From positions 23,303-68,550 of the forward strand of contig NZ_JAJBUX010000069.1 of assembly GCF_020860125.1 (NCBI RefSeq): a DNA stretch of 45,248 nt, written 5' to 3'. This document shows, piece after piece, positions 8,676-15,854 of this stretch. The stretch is from Cloacibacillus sp. (GTDB lineage: Bacteria; Synergistota; Synergistia; Synergistales; Synergistaceae). The position numbers and the translations under genes were made by a program. The notes beneath the pieces are model-generated. The model did not search any database, had not been told where the DNA came from, and saw nothing but the letters and a program-made list of their open reading frames with translations. Each line of letters starts with the position of its first letter. Within the stretch, counting starts at the first letter, position 1.

Positions 8676-8915
8676 AATCTTCGAGTAGGCCGCATAGGCA
8701 AACTCTTGCCCCCTTCATTATTTAGTTTTAAGATGGAATAGGTATTTCTCAATTAAAACAATATTTTTAAAAATAATTTTCTATAATCCATAAGTGCTTA
8801 AACAGCATAAATCATACTATAAGCATATAAAATACATGCTTATCGCCCCTTTTATTTACACAAAACCCTCTTAACACAAAATATTTTTAAAAAACATTAA
8901 ACATTCACTAGTTTG

Positions 8916-8944
8916 ATTATATTATATATGAAAATTATTTTCAA
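8916..8944 (-). promoter_or_regulatory. Consensus-grade sigma-70 promoter of the dehydrogenase/TRAP/Grd operon
   Basis: On the minus strand TTGAAA (8944-8939) and TATAAT (8921-8916) are separated by exactly 17 bases. The inferred start near 8909 gives a leader of about 230 bases before the GldA-like gene. A 15-base palindrome overlaps the -35 box and spacer. Confidence 0.75.
8929..8943. promoter_or_regulatory. Candidate RpiR operator palindrome
   Basis: TGAAAATTATTTTCA is a perfect inverted repeat with 7-base arms around a central base, lying across the -35 box of the promoter at 8916-8944. Its form matches AT-rich operators of RpiR/MurR regulators. The operon itself encodes an RpiR protein at 1040-1900. 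Confidence 0.6.
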
Positions 8945-9236
8945 TATATTTTTACGATATATTCACACATTCTTTGCAGCTTTCTGTTACGCCGGTATAA
9001 AAAAGGGCGGAGGGCTGACATGAGAAGCGTCAGGCACCGCCGACGCTCGCTATTGCACAAGAATAAAATATATTTGCCGGAGATGGGCTGAGGCAGCCAC
9101 GTCCGTTATGACGACAAAGATCGGAGATTTGAAGAATATGCTTTTGGCTGCGGATAAGAAAAAGACGAAGGTTTTAACAGATTGTACCGGACGTATCTGT
9201 AAGGGGCGCGGACCGCGGAACGGTGCATTGAGAGAT

Positions 9237-9263
9237 ACCGCCGCCAGGCTGGGGCGCGGCGGT
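9237..9263 (-). repeat. Secondary GC-rich hairpin downstream of the GltS operon
   Basis: ACCGCCGC (9237-9244) and GCGGCGGT (9256-9263) form a perfect 8-bp stem with an 11-base loop, about 30 bases beyond the main terminator hairpin. It may act as a backup stop or 3' end protector. No U-run is present. Confidence 0.45.
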
Positions 9264-9293
9264 CTTAAAGATAAAAGAACGTCATATAAAAGA

Positions 9294-9319
9294 GAGGGGC
9301 GGCCTGTCCGCCGCCCCTC
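9294..9319 (-). terminator. Intrinsic terminator of the OYE-M55-ROK-GltS operon
   Basis: GAGGGGCGGC (9294-9303) and GCCGCCCCTC (9310-9319) form a perfect 10-bp GC-rich stem with a 6-base loop, starting 4 bases after the stop of the last GltS gene. On the minus strand it is followed by TCTTTTATATG, a moderate U-rich tract. Confidence 0.85.
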
Positions 9320-9323
9320 CCCG

Positions 9324-10541
9324 TCAGGCAAAGATCTTTATCAGTACGTTTATCACTATCACATTTACAATGTCTATGAAGAAAGCTCCGACCGCCGCTA
9401 CGGCAAAGAAGGCATCGGGGGCTATTCCGTACTTGGCGCAGACGGCCTCCATGTTGGCAATCGCGTTCGGCGTGGCGCCAAGGCCGAAGCCCGTATGCCC
9501 CGCCGTGATGACGGCTGCCTGATAGTCGCCGCCTGTAAGACGGAACGTCACGTAGTAGGCGAAGAGGATCATCAGCACGACCTGGAAGGCAAGGATGGAG
9601 AACAGAGGCGCCGCCAGGCCGCTCAGGGCTGTAAGGTCCACGGACATCAGCGCAAAGGCGAGAAAGAAGGAGAGGCAGGCGCCGCTGATGTGGTTGACGA
9701 TCCTGGGATTGACGCGAAGCAGTCTCACGTGGTCCCCGGTGTTGCGGATCACCATTCCGGCGACAAGGGCGAGCGCGTAGGCAGGCAGCAGGATGCCGCG
9801 CGTCCCAAACCATTCGCTTAGCCACATGCCGAGCCCAACGGCGAAGGTTATCTGGAAGACGGCCATCAAAATCGAATGGGTATTTATCTCCTCGCCGGTA
9901 TCCCCAAAGCTGAAGACGTCAGGGATCATCTCTTTACGATAATTTTCGCCGTTGACCTCTTTCGCCAGCGATTGTCCCTTGATAAGGCGTTCGGCGATCG
10001 GCCCGCCGAGCAGCGACCCCGCGAGTACGCCGAAGGTGGCGCAGGCAATCGCCGTGGCCTGAGCGCCCTGAAGGCCGAAGACCCTTTCAAGCTCGTCGGC
10101 AAATACAAGTCCGGTTCCATGGCCGCCTGTCATCGTCGCGGAACCGGCGAGAACAGATAGCATCGGATGAAGGCCGGAGAATTTACCGATCACGATCGCC
10201 GCGGCGTTCTGCAGTACCAGCAGAAGGCAGGCCGCCAAAAGCAGGTTGAAGGCCGCCGAACCTCCCTTTTTGAGCAGCGCGACGCTCGCGCCGAGGCCGA
10301 TCGTGGTAAAGAAGGCGATCATAAAGGGTTCCATAAGGGTAAGGTCAAACTCAAAACCTACCCTGGAGGTCAGCAGGAGCCTGAGTACGGCAAAGAGCAG
10401 TCCGCCGACGACCGCGGGCGGTATGTTGTAGCGTATGAGGAACTTTACGCGGCGGCAGAGCGTCACGCCCAGCCAGTAAAGTACCGAGGCGAAGGCCATC
10501 GTCTGAATGAAGTCCATCTTTACCATAAAAATATCCGCCAT
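9324..10541 (-). CDS. Sodium/glutamate symporter family protein (GltS-type), copy 1
   Basis: A 405-residue membrane protein with the internal twofold repeat of GltS. Each half carries a glycine-rich re-entrant loop: SATMTGGHGTGLVFA in the first and AGHTGFGLGATPNAIAN in the second. About 10-11 hydrophobic helices are visible. GltS carriers import glutamate or related acidic amino acids with Na+ across the inner membrane. It is the last gene of the operon, 14 bases after a paralogous GltS gene, and is followed by a strong terminator hairpin. Close linkage to a D-aminopeptidase suggests that the cargo may be an amino acid or peptide derivative other than L-glutamate (inference). Confidence 0.93.
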   Translation of the reverse strand: MADIFMVKMDFIQTMAFASVLYWLGVTLCRRVKFLIRYNIPPAVVGGLLFAVLRLLLTSRVGFEFDLTLMEPFMIAFFTTIGLGASVALLKKGGSAAFNLLLAACLLLVLQNAAAIVIGKFSGLHPMLSVLAGSATMTGGHGTGLVFADELERVFGLQGAQATAIACATFGVLAGSLLGGPIAERLIKGQSLAKEVNGENYRKEMIPDVFSFGDTGEEINTHSILMAVFQITFAVGLGMWLSEWFGTRGILLPAYALALVAGMVIRNTGDHVRLLRVNPRIVNHISGACLSFFLAFALMSVDLTALSGLAAPLFSILAFQVVLMILFAYYVTFRLTGGDYQAAVITAGHTGFGLGATPNAIANMEAVCAKYGIAPDAFFAVAAVGAFFIDIVNVIVINVLIKIFA

Positions 10542-10555
10542 CTCTTATCCCTCCC

Positions 10556-11761
10556 TTAAAGAAATGCCACGAAGCTCTGTATGACTATGGCGTTCACAAT
10601 GTCGATGAAGAAGGCCCCGACTATAGAGACGACAAAAAAGGCGCGCGGCGCGGGGCCGTAGTTGCTCGTGATCGCGTCCATATTGGCAATGGCGTTCGGT
10701 GTGGCGCCGAGGCCGAAGCCGCAGTGTCCGCCTGAAATGACGGCGGCGGTATAGTCGCGGCGCATCACGTTGAAGGTGATAAAGTAGGCGTAGAATCCCA
10801 TCAGCAGCGTCTCTCCGAGCAGGATCAGCGCCATCGGCCCGGCGAGGTCCGCAAGCTGCCAGAGCTTGAGCGACATCAGCGAGAGCGCTAGAAAGAGCGA
10901 AAGGGCGACGGCGCCGATCGTGTCGGCGAGCCGCAGGTGTACTTTGTACCATCCGCTCATGTCGCTCAAATTACGGATGAAGATACCGACGAAGAGGGCG
11001 CAGAGATAGGTCGGAAGCTGTATCCCTACCCTTATGAGCTCCTCATAGATAAAGGCGCCGACGCTCATCGCAATCGTGATCTGCATCAAAGTCGTCATCA
11101 GCACCGAGGCCGACACGGGGCCGTCGGAGGCGGGGTCGAGCGTTTCGTCCACCGTCTCGTAGGTCATTTCGTCGGGGTTGAGATGCGATTTAGAGAGATG
11201 GTTGCGCTCTATCAGGCGCCGCGCCACCGGACCGCCGAGGATCGACCCCATTACAAGGCCGAAGGTGGCGGCGGCCATCGCGAGCTCCATGCCGCCCGCA
11301 AGCCCGTATTGTTTCTCAAATAGGTTGGCGTAGACCGCGCCGGTACCATGGCCGCCGGACATCGTAATGGACCCGGCCAGCATTCCCAGCAGAGGATGTA
11401 TCCCCGTAGCGTATGAGAGGGCGACGGCGATCACATTCTGGAGAAGCACCAGCACGGAGGCGACGATCAAAAAGATAAAAACCTGCGGTCCGCCCTGCTT
11501 CAGCATCTTGAAGCTGGCGGCAAGACCGATGCTGGTAAAGAATGTTATCATCAGAGGATCTTTGACGACCATGTCAAAGTTGAAGGAAAAGCTGTCTTTG
11601 AGCGCCCAGCTGGCAAGCGCGAAGATCACGCCGCCGATCACCGGTGCGGGGATATTGTACTTGCTGAGGAAGAATATCCTTTTCCGGAGAAACATGCCAA
11701 GCCAGAGAATGGCTGTGGCAAAGGCCACTGTCTCGACAAGGTTAAAGTGAAGCTCTGTCAT
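10556..11761 (-). CDS. Sodium/glutamate symporter family protein (GltS-type), copy 2
   Basis: A 401-residue paralogue of the preceding symporter. The same two loops are present: SITMSGGHGTGAVYA in the first half and GGHCGFGLGATPNAIANMDA in the second, with hydrophobic helices throughout. Its ATG overlaps the stop of the ROK kinase gene (ATGA at 11758-11761), so it is translationally coupled to it. Two different GltS proteins in one operon point either to a heteromeric or paired carrier, or to two related substrates. The family is normally a single-polypeptide transporter, so two independent carriers is the simpler reading. Confidence 0.93.
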   Translation of the reverse strand: MTELHFNLVETVAFATAILWLGMFLRKRIFFLSKYNIPAPVIGGVIFALASWALKDSFSFNFDMVVKDPLMITFFTSIGLAASFKMLKQGGPQVFIFLIVASVLVLLQNVIAVALSYATGIHPLLGMLAGSITMSGGHGTGAVYANLFEKQYGLAGGMELAMAAATFGLVMGSILGGPVARRLIERNHLSKSHLNPDEMTYETVDETLDPASDGPVSASVLMTTLMQITIAMSVGAFIYEELIRVGIQLPTYLCALFVGIFIRNLSDMSGWYKVHLRLADTIGAVALSLFLALSLMSLKLWQLADLAGPMALILLGETLLMGFYAYFITFNVMRRDYTAAVISGGHCGFGLGATPNAIANMDAITSNYGPAPRAFFVVSIVGAFFIDIVNAIVIQSFVAFL

Positions 11762-12681
11762 CGTTTACACATCTCCTGTCCGAGGGAGGCGGCGCCGATC
11801 ACCGCGGCTGAACCTCCGATTTCTGAATTTTTCAAAATAAAGACAGCTCTGAAGGGGACGGGAAGATATTTCTCGATCCTCACCCGCAGCTCGTCCGCAA
11901 GTCCGGCGGCGTGGCTCATGCCGCCGCTGAGGATGACCGCCTCAGGGTCCAGCGTCACCGCCAGTGATGATATTCCCCGCGCCAGCGCCTCAAGCGCGGG
12001 CTCAAGCAGCGCGGCGGCCTCCGTATTGGTATGGCGCATCTCCCATACCTCGCGGAATATTGGCGGCAGTCCGGCGGCGCCTGCGCGCCGCTCTATCCAG
12101 TCGGCGGAGGCCGACTCTTCAAGGTGTCCCCTGCCGCCGCAGCCGCAGCGGCAGAGCAGCGGATCGCCGCTCACCGCCATGTGGCCGCACTCCGCCGCCA
12201 TCCCGTGCGCGCCGGTCAGCAGTCTGCCGTTCGCGACAATGCCCGCGCCGATCCCGGTGCCGAGGGTGAGCACCACATAATCGCGCATTCCGCGCGCCGT
12301 TCCGGCGGCGCCCTCTCCGAGCGCCGCGCAGTTCGCGTCGTTTTCCAGGCGAACATCGGCCCTTATACCGCGCGCCTTTAGGTTCGCCGAGATTATTTCT
12401 CCCAGGACGACACCGTCGCAGTCCGAGAAATTGGTTAGCCGTAGTATCCGGCGCCGTTCCCCGTCGACGAAGCCGGGAATGCCGATCCCGACAAAGCAAT
12501 CATCTCCGGGAGCGGCCCAAAGCAATATAAGCTCCTCCAGCACATGGATGACGCTAAGGAGATCCCTGCTTTCAGGGGTGGGGACGGTCACCGTGGAGAG
12601 GACCTGCGGCGCCGCTCCGGAAAAATCGACGGAACCGGCCGTTATCGTATGCCCTCCAAGGTCAATCCCTATCTTCTTCAT
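11758..12681 (-). CDS. ROK-family sugar kinase
   Basis: A 307-residue ROK protein. ATP-binding phosphate loop: KKIGIDLGGHTITAG (2-16). Catalytic aspartate: Asp115 in ENDANCAALGE. LGTGIGAGIV (140-149) is the second phosphate motif. The zinc site is ECGHM (His167) and CRCGCGGRGHLE (Cys177/179/181 and His186), with His in place of the last cysteine of the usual motif, a variant also found in active glucokinases. Typical substrates are glucose, N-acetylglucosamine or N-acetylmannosamine. I take ATG 12681, which overlaps the stop of the M55 gene (ATGA). A longer frame to 12711 has no merit. No strong ribosome site is seen, which fits translational coupling. No helix-turn-helix is present, so it is a kinase and not a ROK repressor. 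Confidence 0.92.
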   Translation of the reverse strand: MKKIGIDLGGHTITAGSVDFSGAAPQVLSTVTVPTPESRDLLSVIHVLEELILLWAAPGDDCFVGIGIPGFVDGERRRILRLTNFSDCDGVVLGEIISANLKARGIRADVRLENDANCAALGEGAAGTARGMRDYVVLTLGTGIGAGIVANGRLLTGAHGMAAECGHMAVSGDPLLCRCGCGGRGHLEESASADWIERRAGAAGLPPIFREVWEMRHTNTEAAALLEPALEALARGISSLAVTLDPEAVILSGGMSHAAGLADELRVRIEKYLPVPFRAVFILKNSEIGGSAAVIGAASLGQEMCKR

Positions 12682-13517
12682 CAAAAGTCGCTGAGCGTCG
12701 CCGCGGCGCACTCCATCACGGAGTAGAGGAAGCGGCGCAGTTCAAGCGCATCTTCCGTCTCAAAGCGCAGGGTACGCGCCGCCGTCCGCACCGCGCCGGG
12801 AACCAGCGAAGCGGCGTCGGTCTGCAGGGTGTTCATCAGCGTCACCTCAAGCAGATAAGGGGCTTCCGGCGCGAAGGGACGGCACTCGCCTTTTTTCAGC
12901 CGCGCCATCGCCTTTTTTACTCCGGAATATATCAGTTCGGCCGTGTTTTCCGGCGTCAGGCAGAGCGCGGCTGCCCGCCCCAGCCCCTCTTTGACGGAGC
13001 AGGTCACAAGCTCCGGCCCCAGCAGACTTTCCGCCTCCATGCAGAGGGCGTCGTCGCCGCTGACCATAACTACCGGCACGCCGAGCGCGCCGCAGAGGAG
13101 TGCGTTGACGCCGGTCTCCCCCATCTTGCGTCCGTTCACGCTGAGGCTGTAGATAGTATGCTGGTCAAAGGTGTGGTCGAGCACCGCCTTCTCCGTACCG
13201 GCCATCGCGTGATATCCCAGGAATATCGCGGCGTCGCAGCCCCGCGCGCCCTCGACCATGCCAAGCAGCTTTGGCGTTCCCGTTATCAGCTGCACTTCGC
13301 CGCCAAACTTCGCGATATCGAGGTTAGTCATCGTGCAGTGCGAATCGTTTATGACGACACACTCGGCGCCGGCCTCCAGCGCGGCCCTCACCGCGGCGTC
13401 GGCGTCGGCGGCCTGCATCGCACGGCCAAAGAGGTACTGCGGCTTCGTGCAGTCCACCTGCGCGGTGCTGACTACCCCTGTAGAGCCCTCCATATCCGAG
13501 CTTATGTATATTTTCAT
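12681..13517 (-). CDS. M55-family D-aminopeptidase (DppA-like)
   Basis: A 278-residue zinc peptidase of family M55. The N-terminus MKIYISSDMEGSTG provides Asp8 and Glu10. His60 (NDSHC), His103 (GYHAM), His115 (LDHTFD) and Glu134 (KMGETG) fall at the positions of the metal ligands and catalytic His known from Bacillus DppA. Such enzymes cleave D-Ala-D-Ala and related D-amino-acid peptides. The start at 13517 has GGAGGG 8 bases upstream and overlaps the stop of the OYE gene (ATGA). The frame to 13532 would add five residues without a ribosome site. Adjacent amino-acid symporters and a sugar kinase suggest salvage of cell-wall-derived or other D-amino-acid peptides. Confidence 0.93.
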   Translation of the reverse strand: MKIYISSDMEGSTGVVSTAQVDCTKPQYLFGRAMQAADADAAVRAALEAGAECVVINDSHCTMTNLDIAKFGGEVQLITGTPKLLGMVEGARGCDAAIFLGYHAMAGTEKAVLDHTFDQHTIYSLSVNGRKMGETGVNALLCGALGVPVVMVSGDDALCMEAESLLGPELVTCSVKEGLGRAAALCLTPENTAELIYSGVKKAMARLKKGECRPFAPEAPYLLEVTLMNTLQTDAASLVPGAVRTAARTLRFETEDALELRRFLYSVMECAAATLSDF

Positions 13518-14533
13518 ATGGCGGCCCTCCACTTATCAAGGAAACCGGCGTCGGCCACCAGCGGCCTTCCAACGCCGATAAGGTCGCAGCACCCGTCCAC
13601 AAGCAGCTTCTCCGCGCTTTCGATGCCGCGGATGCCGCCCGTGCATTCCACGGGTACCTTTCCGTCCACCGCCTCCCTTATCGCCGCGGCGTAGGGGGCG
13701 AAGTAGGAGCCGTTCGTCCTGTCCATTCCATAGCCGCATAGGTTGCCAGATACGCTGATCAGATCAACGCCGAGCGCCGCGAGTTCGCGGGCGACTGGGA
13801 CGGTATCTTCCACAGTGAGGCCGTGCGGTTTTTCGTCGGGTAGGGTATCCGCCGCCCCAAGACGTACGGAGACGACCGCGTTGGGCAGCGTGCGGCGCAC
13901 GGCGTCGGTTATCTCGTAGAGGAAGCGGGCGCGCCTGTATCCGCTGCCGCCATAGGCGTCGTCACGGAGATTCGTCAGCGGGCTCAGAAACTGCCCCGCG
14001 AGGTAGCCGTGCGCGGCGTGTATCATTACGCCGTCATATCCAGTCGTCCGCACAAGTCTTTTGGCGGCGGCGGCAAAGTCTTCAACAATCTTTTTTATCT
14101 CCGGCAGGGAGAGTTTTTCCGGCTCAGTCGAGAGTTTGTTCCACACCTTCCCCACCCTCACGCCGGAGGGCGAGAGGCAGCGGAATCCCTCAAGCCCGAA
14201 GACACCGTCGCTTGAGATATTCGCCCCGCCGTGACTTATCTGGGCGACGGCGGTCTTACCGCCATTTTTGATCAGCTCCGCGATCTTCGCGTGCGCCGCA
14301 GCCGCCTCGTCGCTGTCGACGAGAAATTGTTCCGGCCGCACGCGCCCTGTGGGGTTAACCGCGTGGTGTTCCACATTGACGAGAGCAACGCCTGAGGCGG
14401 CTATTTTTCCATAAACTTCGAGCGACCGTTCCGTTGGCAGCCCGTCGACGCCGCTGGAAAGCGAGGCCAGCGGGGCGGCGCAGAGACGGTTTTGAAGCCG
14501 CTTTCCCCTAATTTCAAAGATGTCAAAAAGCAT
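13514..14533 (-). CDS. Old-yellow-enzyme-family NADH:flavin oxidoreductase (single domain)
   Basis: A 339-residue FMN TIM-barrel protein. PLASLSSGVDGLPTE near the start binds the FMN edge. QISHGGAN is the family's GQ/HxGR-like segment. GVMIHAAHGYLAGQFLSPLTNLR-type sequence (about 170-195) carries the catalytic HxxH equivalent and the family NxR motif. GGIRGIESAEKLL and IGVGRPLVAD bind the FMN phosphate. It lacks the Fe-S and second flavin domains of the long 2,4-dienoyl-CoA reductases, so it belongs to the short OYE/YqjM-type group and would reduce activated double bonds or related compounds. AGGAGAGG lies before ATG 14533. It is first in an overlapping operon with the M55 peptidase, ROK kinase and two GltS carriers. 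The physiological substrate is unknown. Confidence 0.9.
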   Translation of the reverse strand: MLFDIFEIRGKRLQNRLCAAPLASLSSGVDGLPTERSLEVYGKIAASGVALVNVEHHAVNPTGRVRPEQFLVDSDEAAAAHAKIAELIKNGGKTAVAQISHGGANISSDGVFGLEGFRCLSPSGVRVGKVWNKLSTEPEKLSLPEIKKIVEDFAAAAKRLVRTTGYDGVMIHAAHGYLAGQFLSPLTNLRDDAYGGSGYRRARFLYEITDAVRRTLPNAVVSVRLGAADTLPDEKPHGLTVEDTVPVARELAALGVDLISVSGNLCGYGMDRTNGSYFAPYAAAIREAVDGKVPVECTGGIRGIESAEKLLVDGCCDLIGVGRPLVADAGFLDKWRAAI

Positions 14534-14568
14534 CCGTCATCACCTCTCCTGATCTATCGAACCATTAA

Positions 14569-14590
14569 GGCCGCCGCTGACGCGGCGGCC
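14569..14590 (-). terminator. Hairpin between ychF and the OYE operon
   Basis: GGCCGCCGC (14569-14577) and GCGGCGGCC (14582-14590) give a perfect 9-bp stem with the tetraloop TGAC, starting 7 bases after the ychF stop. Only a short TTAA follows on the minus strand. It may terminate ychF inefficiently, so that the OYE operon is reached by read-through. No separate promoter is obvious in the 63-base gap. Confidence 0.65.
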
Positions 14591-14596
14591 TGCATG

Positions 14597-15691
14597 CTAA
14601 ACGTTGAAACGTATTTCTATCATATCCCCGTCTTTTACGATGTATTCCTTACCCTCGAGGCGGAGCACGCCAGCCTTGCGGCACTCGTCAAACGAGCTGT
14701 TATATTTCATGTAATCGTCGAAGGAGACCACCTGCGCGCGGATAAAGCCGCGGGCAAGGTCCGAATGTATCGTTCCCGCCGCGTCGACCGCCGTATCGCC
14801 GTCATGCAGCGTCCAGGCCCGCACTTCGTCCGGACCGGAGGTGAAGAAGCTAATGAGGCCAAGTACGCGGTAGGCCTCTTCGATGAGACGTTCGCGTCCC
14901 GGCTCGGTGATGTTGAGTCCCTCGGTGAACTCCGCCGCCTCTTCGGGTGAAAGGTCCATTATATCCATCTCCAGACTGCCGTAGAGCGTGCACAGCTTCG
15001 CGCCGTGCTCTTCGGCCCGCTTTTTAAGCGCCTCCCATTTCGGGATCTTGGATTCCTCGTTCTGGCTTTCGTCGAGGTTGAGCAGAATTATCTGAGGCTT
15101 CAGCGTGACGAATGAGAAGCCGCGAAGCTGCCGCCACTCCTCCGGCTTCAGCTCGATACTCGAAAGCGGCCGCTCCTCCATGAGGCAGTCATAACACTTT
15201 TCAAGCAGCGCCTTTTCCTTATCTTCGTCGGAGGTCAGTTTTTTCTTCGCCCGAAGTTTGCCAAGGCGGTTCTCAATGACGGCAAGGTCGCGGAAGATGA
15301 GCTCGTTGTCCAGAATATCCCAGTCGCGCACGGGATCGACCGACCCCTCCGGGTGTTCCACGCCTGGGTTGCTGAAGCAGCGTATCACCTGAATGAGGGC
15401 GTCGGCGTCGGCGACGAAGGAGAGGAAGGCGTTGCCGAGTCCCTCGCCCTTTCCCGCGCCGCGCGAGAGTCCGGCCAAGTCCACAAACTCCACCTGCGCA
15501 GGCGTCTCTTTGCGCGGCGAGTTGATTCTTACAAGCTCGTCGAAGCGTTTGTCAGGAACGGAGACGATGGCCTTGTTGGGGTCAGTCTTCCCCCCCGCGT
15601 AAGGTTTTACTTCCGCACCGGCCCTTGTTATCACGTTAAATATTGTAGACTTTCCGCTCAGCGGCAGTCCAACGATCCCACAATGCAGCAT
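14597..15691 (-). CDS. ychF: YchF/OLA1-family redox-regulated ribosome-associated ATPase
   Basis: A 364-residue protein of the usual YchF length. It begins MLHCGIVGLPLSGKSTIFNV with the Walker A motif GLPLSGKST. DLAGLSRGAGKGEGLGNAFL is the G3/switch II region. The G4 position reads NLDE instead of the NKxD of GTPases, which is characteristic of YchF and explains its ATP preference. The coiled-coil insert is around 145-200 and the C-terminal TGS domain ends GLNI... through GDMIEIRFNV. It is a conserved cytoplasmic protein that binds ribosomes. It is transcribed leftwards, divergent from the solute-binding protein gene. A TATAAT lies at 15723-15718 about 27 bases before the start. Confidence 0.97.
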   Translation of the reverse strand: MLHCGIVGLPLSGKSTIFNVITRAGAEVKPYAGGKTDPNKAIVSVPDKRFDELVRINSPRKETPAQVEFVDLAGLSRGAGKGEGLGNAFLSFVADADALIQVIRCFSNPGVEHPEGSVDPVRDWDILDNELIFRDLAVIENRLGKLRAKKKLTSDEDKEKALLEKCYDCLMEERPLSSIELKPEEWRQLRGFSFVTLKPQIILLNLDESQNEESKIPKWEALKKRAEEHGAKLCTLYGSLEMDIMDLSPEEAAEFTEGLNITEPGRERLIEEAYRVLGLISFFTSGPDEVRAWTLHDGDTAVDAAGTIHSDLARGFIRAQVVSFDDYMKYNSSFDECRKAGVLRLEGKEYIVKDGDMIEIRFNV

Positions 15692-15717
15692 CTATATCAA
15701 CTCCATATTTTTTTATT

Positions 15718-15723
15718 ATTATA
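15718..15723 (-). promoter_or_regulatory. Candidate -10 box of ychF
   Basis: A perfect TATAAT on the minus strand, 27 bases before the ychF ATG. The position for a -35 box, 17 bases upstream, holds only TATAGT-like sequence, so the promoter call is tentative. Confidence 0.4.
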
Positions 15724-15803
15724 CTTCTTTGCAAGAGTTTACTATAATTGAGATGTCCGGGCAATTGAGGAGGAGATTTTTTATCTTACGTACAAACCGT
15801 AAA

Positions 15804-15834
15804 TTGACCGATTTTATATCTGCCTATCTTTATT
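15804..15834 (+). promoter_or_regulatory. Candidate promoter of the tandem binding-protein gene
   Basis: TTGACC (15804-15809) matches the -35 consensus at five of six positions. TATCTT or TCTTTA at 15 or 17 bases downstream could be the -10 box. The start codon follows about 20 bases later. The -10 is weak. Confidence 0.35.
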
Positions 15835-15854
15835 AGGATAAGTGCCCGGAGGGG

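Larger units (their letters stand above)
8676..9236. other. Intergenic region, AT-rich leader plus uncharacterised stretch
   Basis: The left part (8676-8915) is the long leader of the GldA-like operon. It contains an inverted repeat ATAAGCAT (8819-8826) / ATGCTTAT (8836-8843) and, at 8769-8781, a one-mismatch copy of the GAAAATTATTTTC half of the operator found at 8929-8943. From about 8,990 to 9,236 the composition turns GC-richer. I see no convincing gene there: the open frames are not matched by a ribosome site or any family motif. It lies between divergent ends: the 5' end of the operon to the left and the 3' end of the GltS operon to the right. Confidence 0.6.

Noticed and set aside
9108..9821. 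A plus-strand open frame of 237 codons running from the intergenic region into the GltS gene
   Set aside because: Most of it is the antisense of a clear GltS gene. The first 70 residues have no ribosome site or known motif, and a terminator hairpin lies inside.
11758..12681. ROK protein as a transcriptional repressor (NagC/XylR type)
   Set aside because: It starts directly with the phosphate loop at residue 2 and has no N-terminal helix-turn-helix, so it is a kinase.
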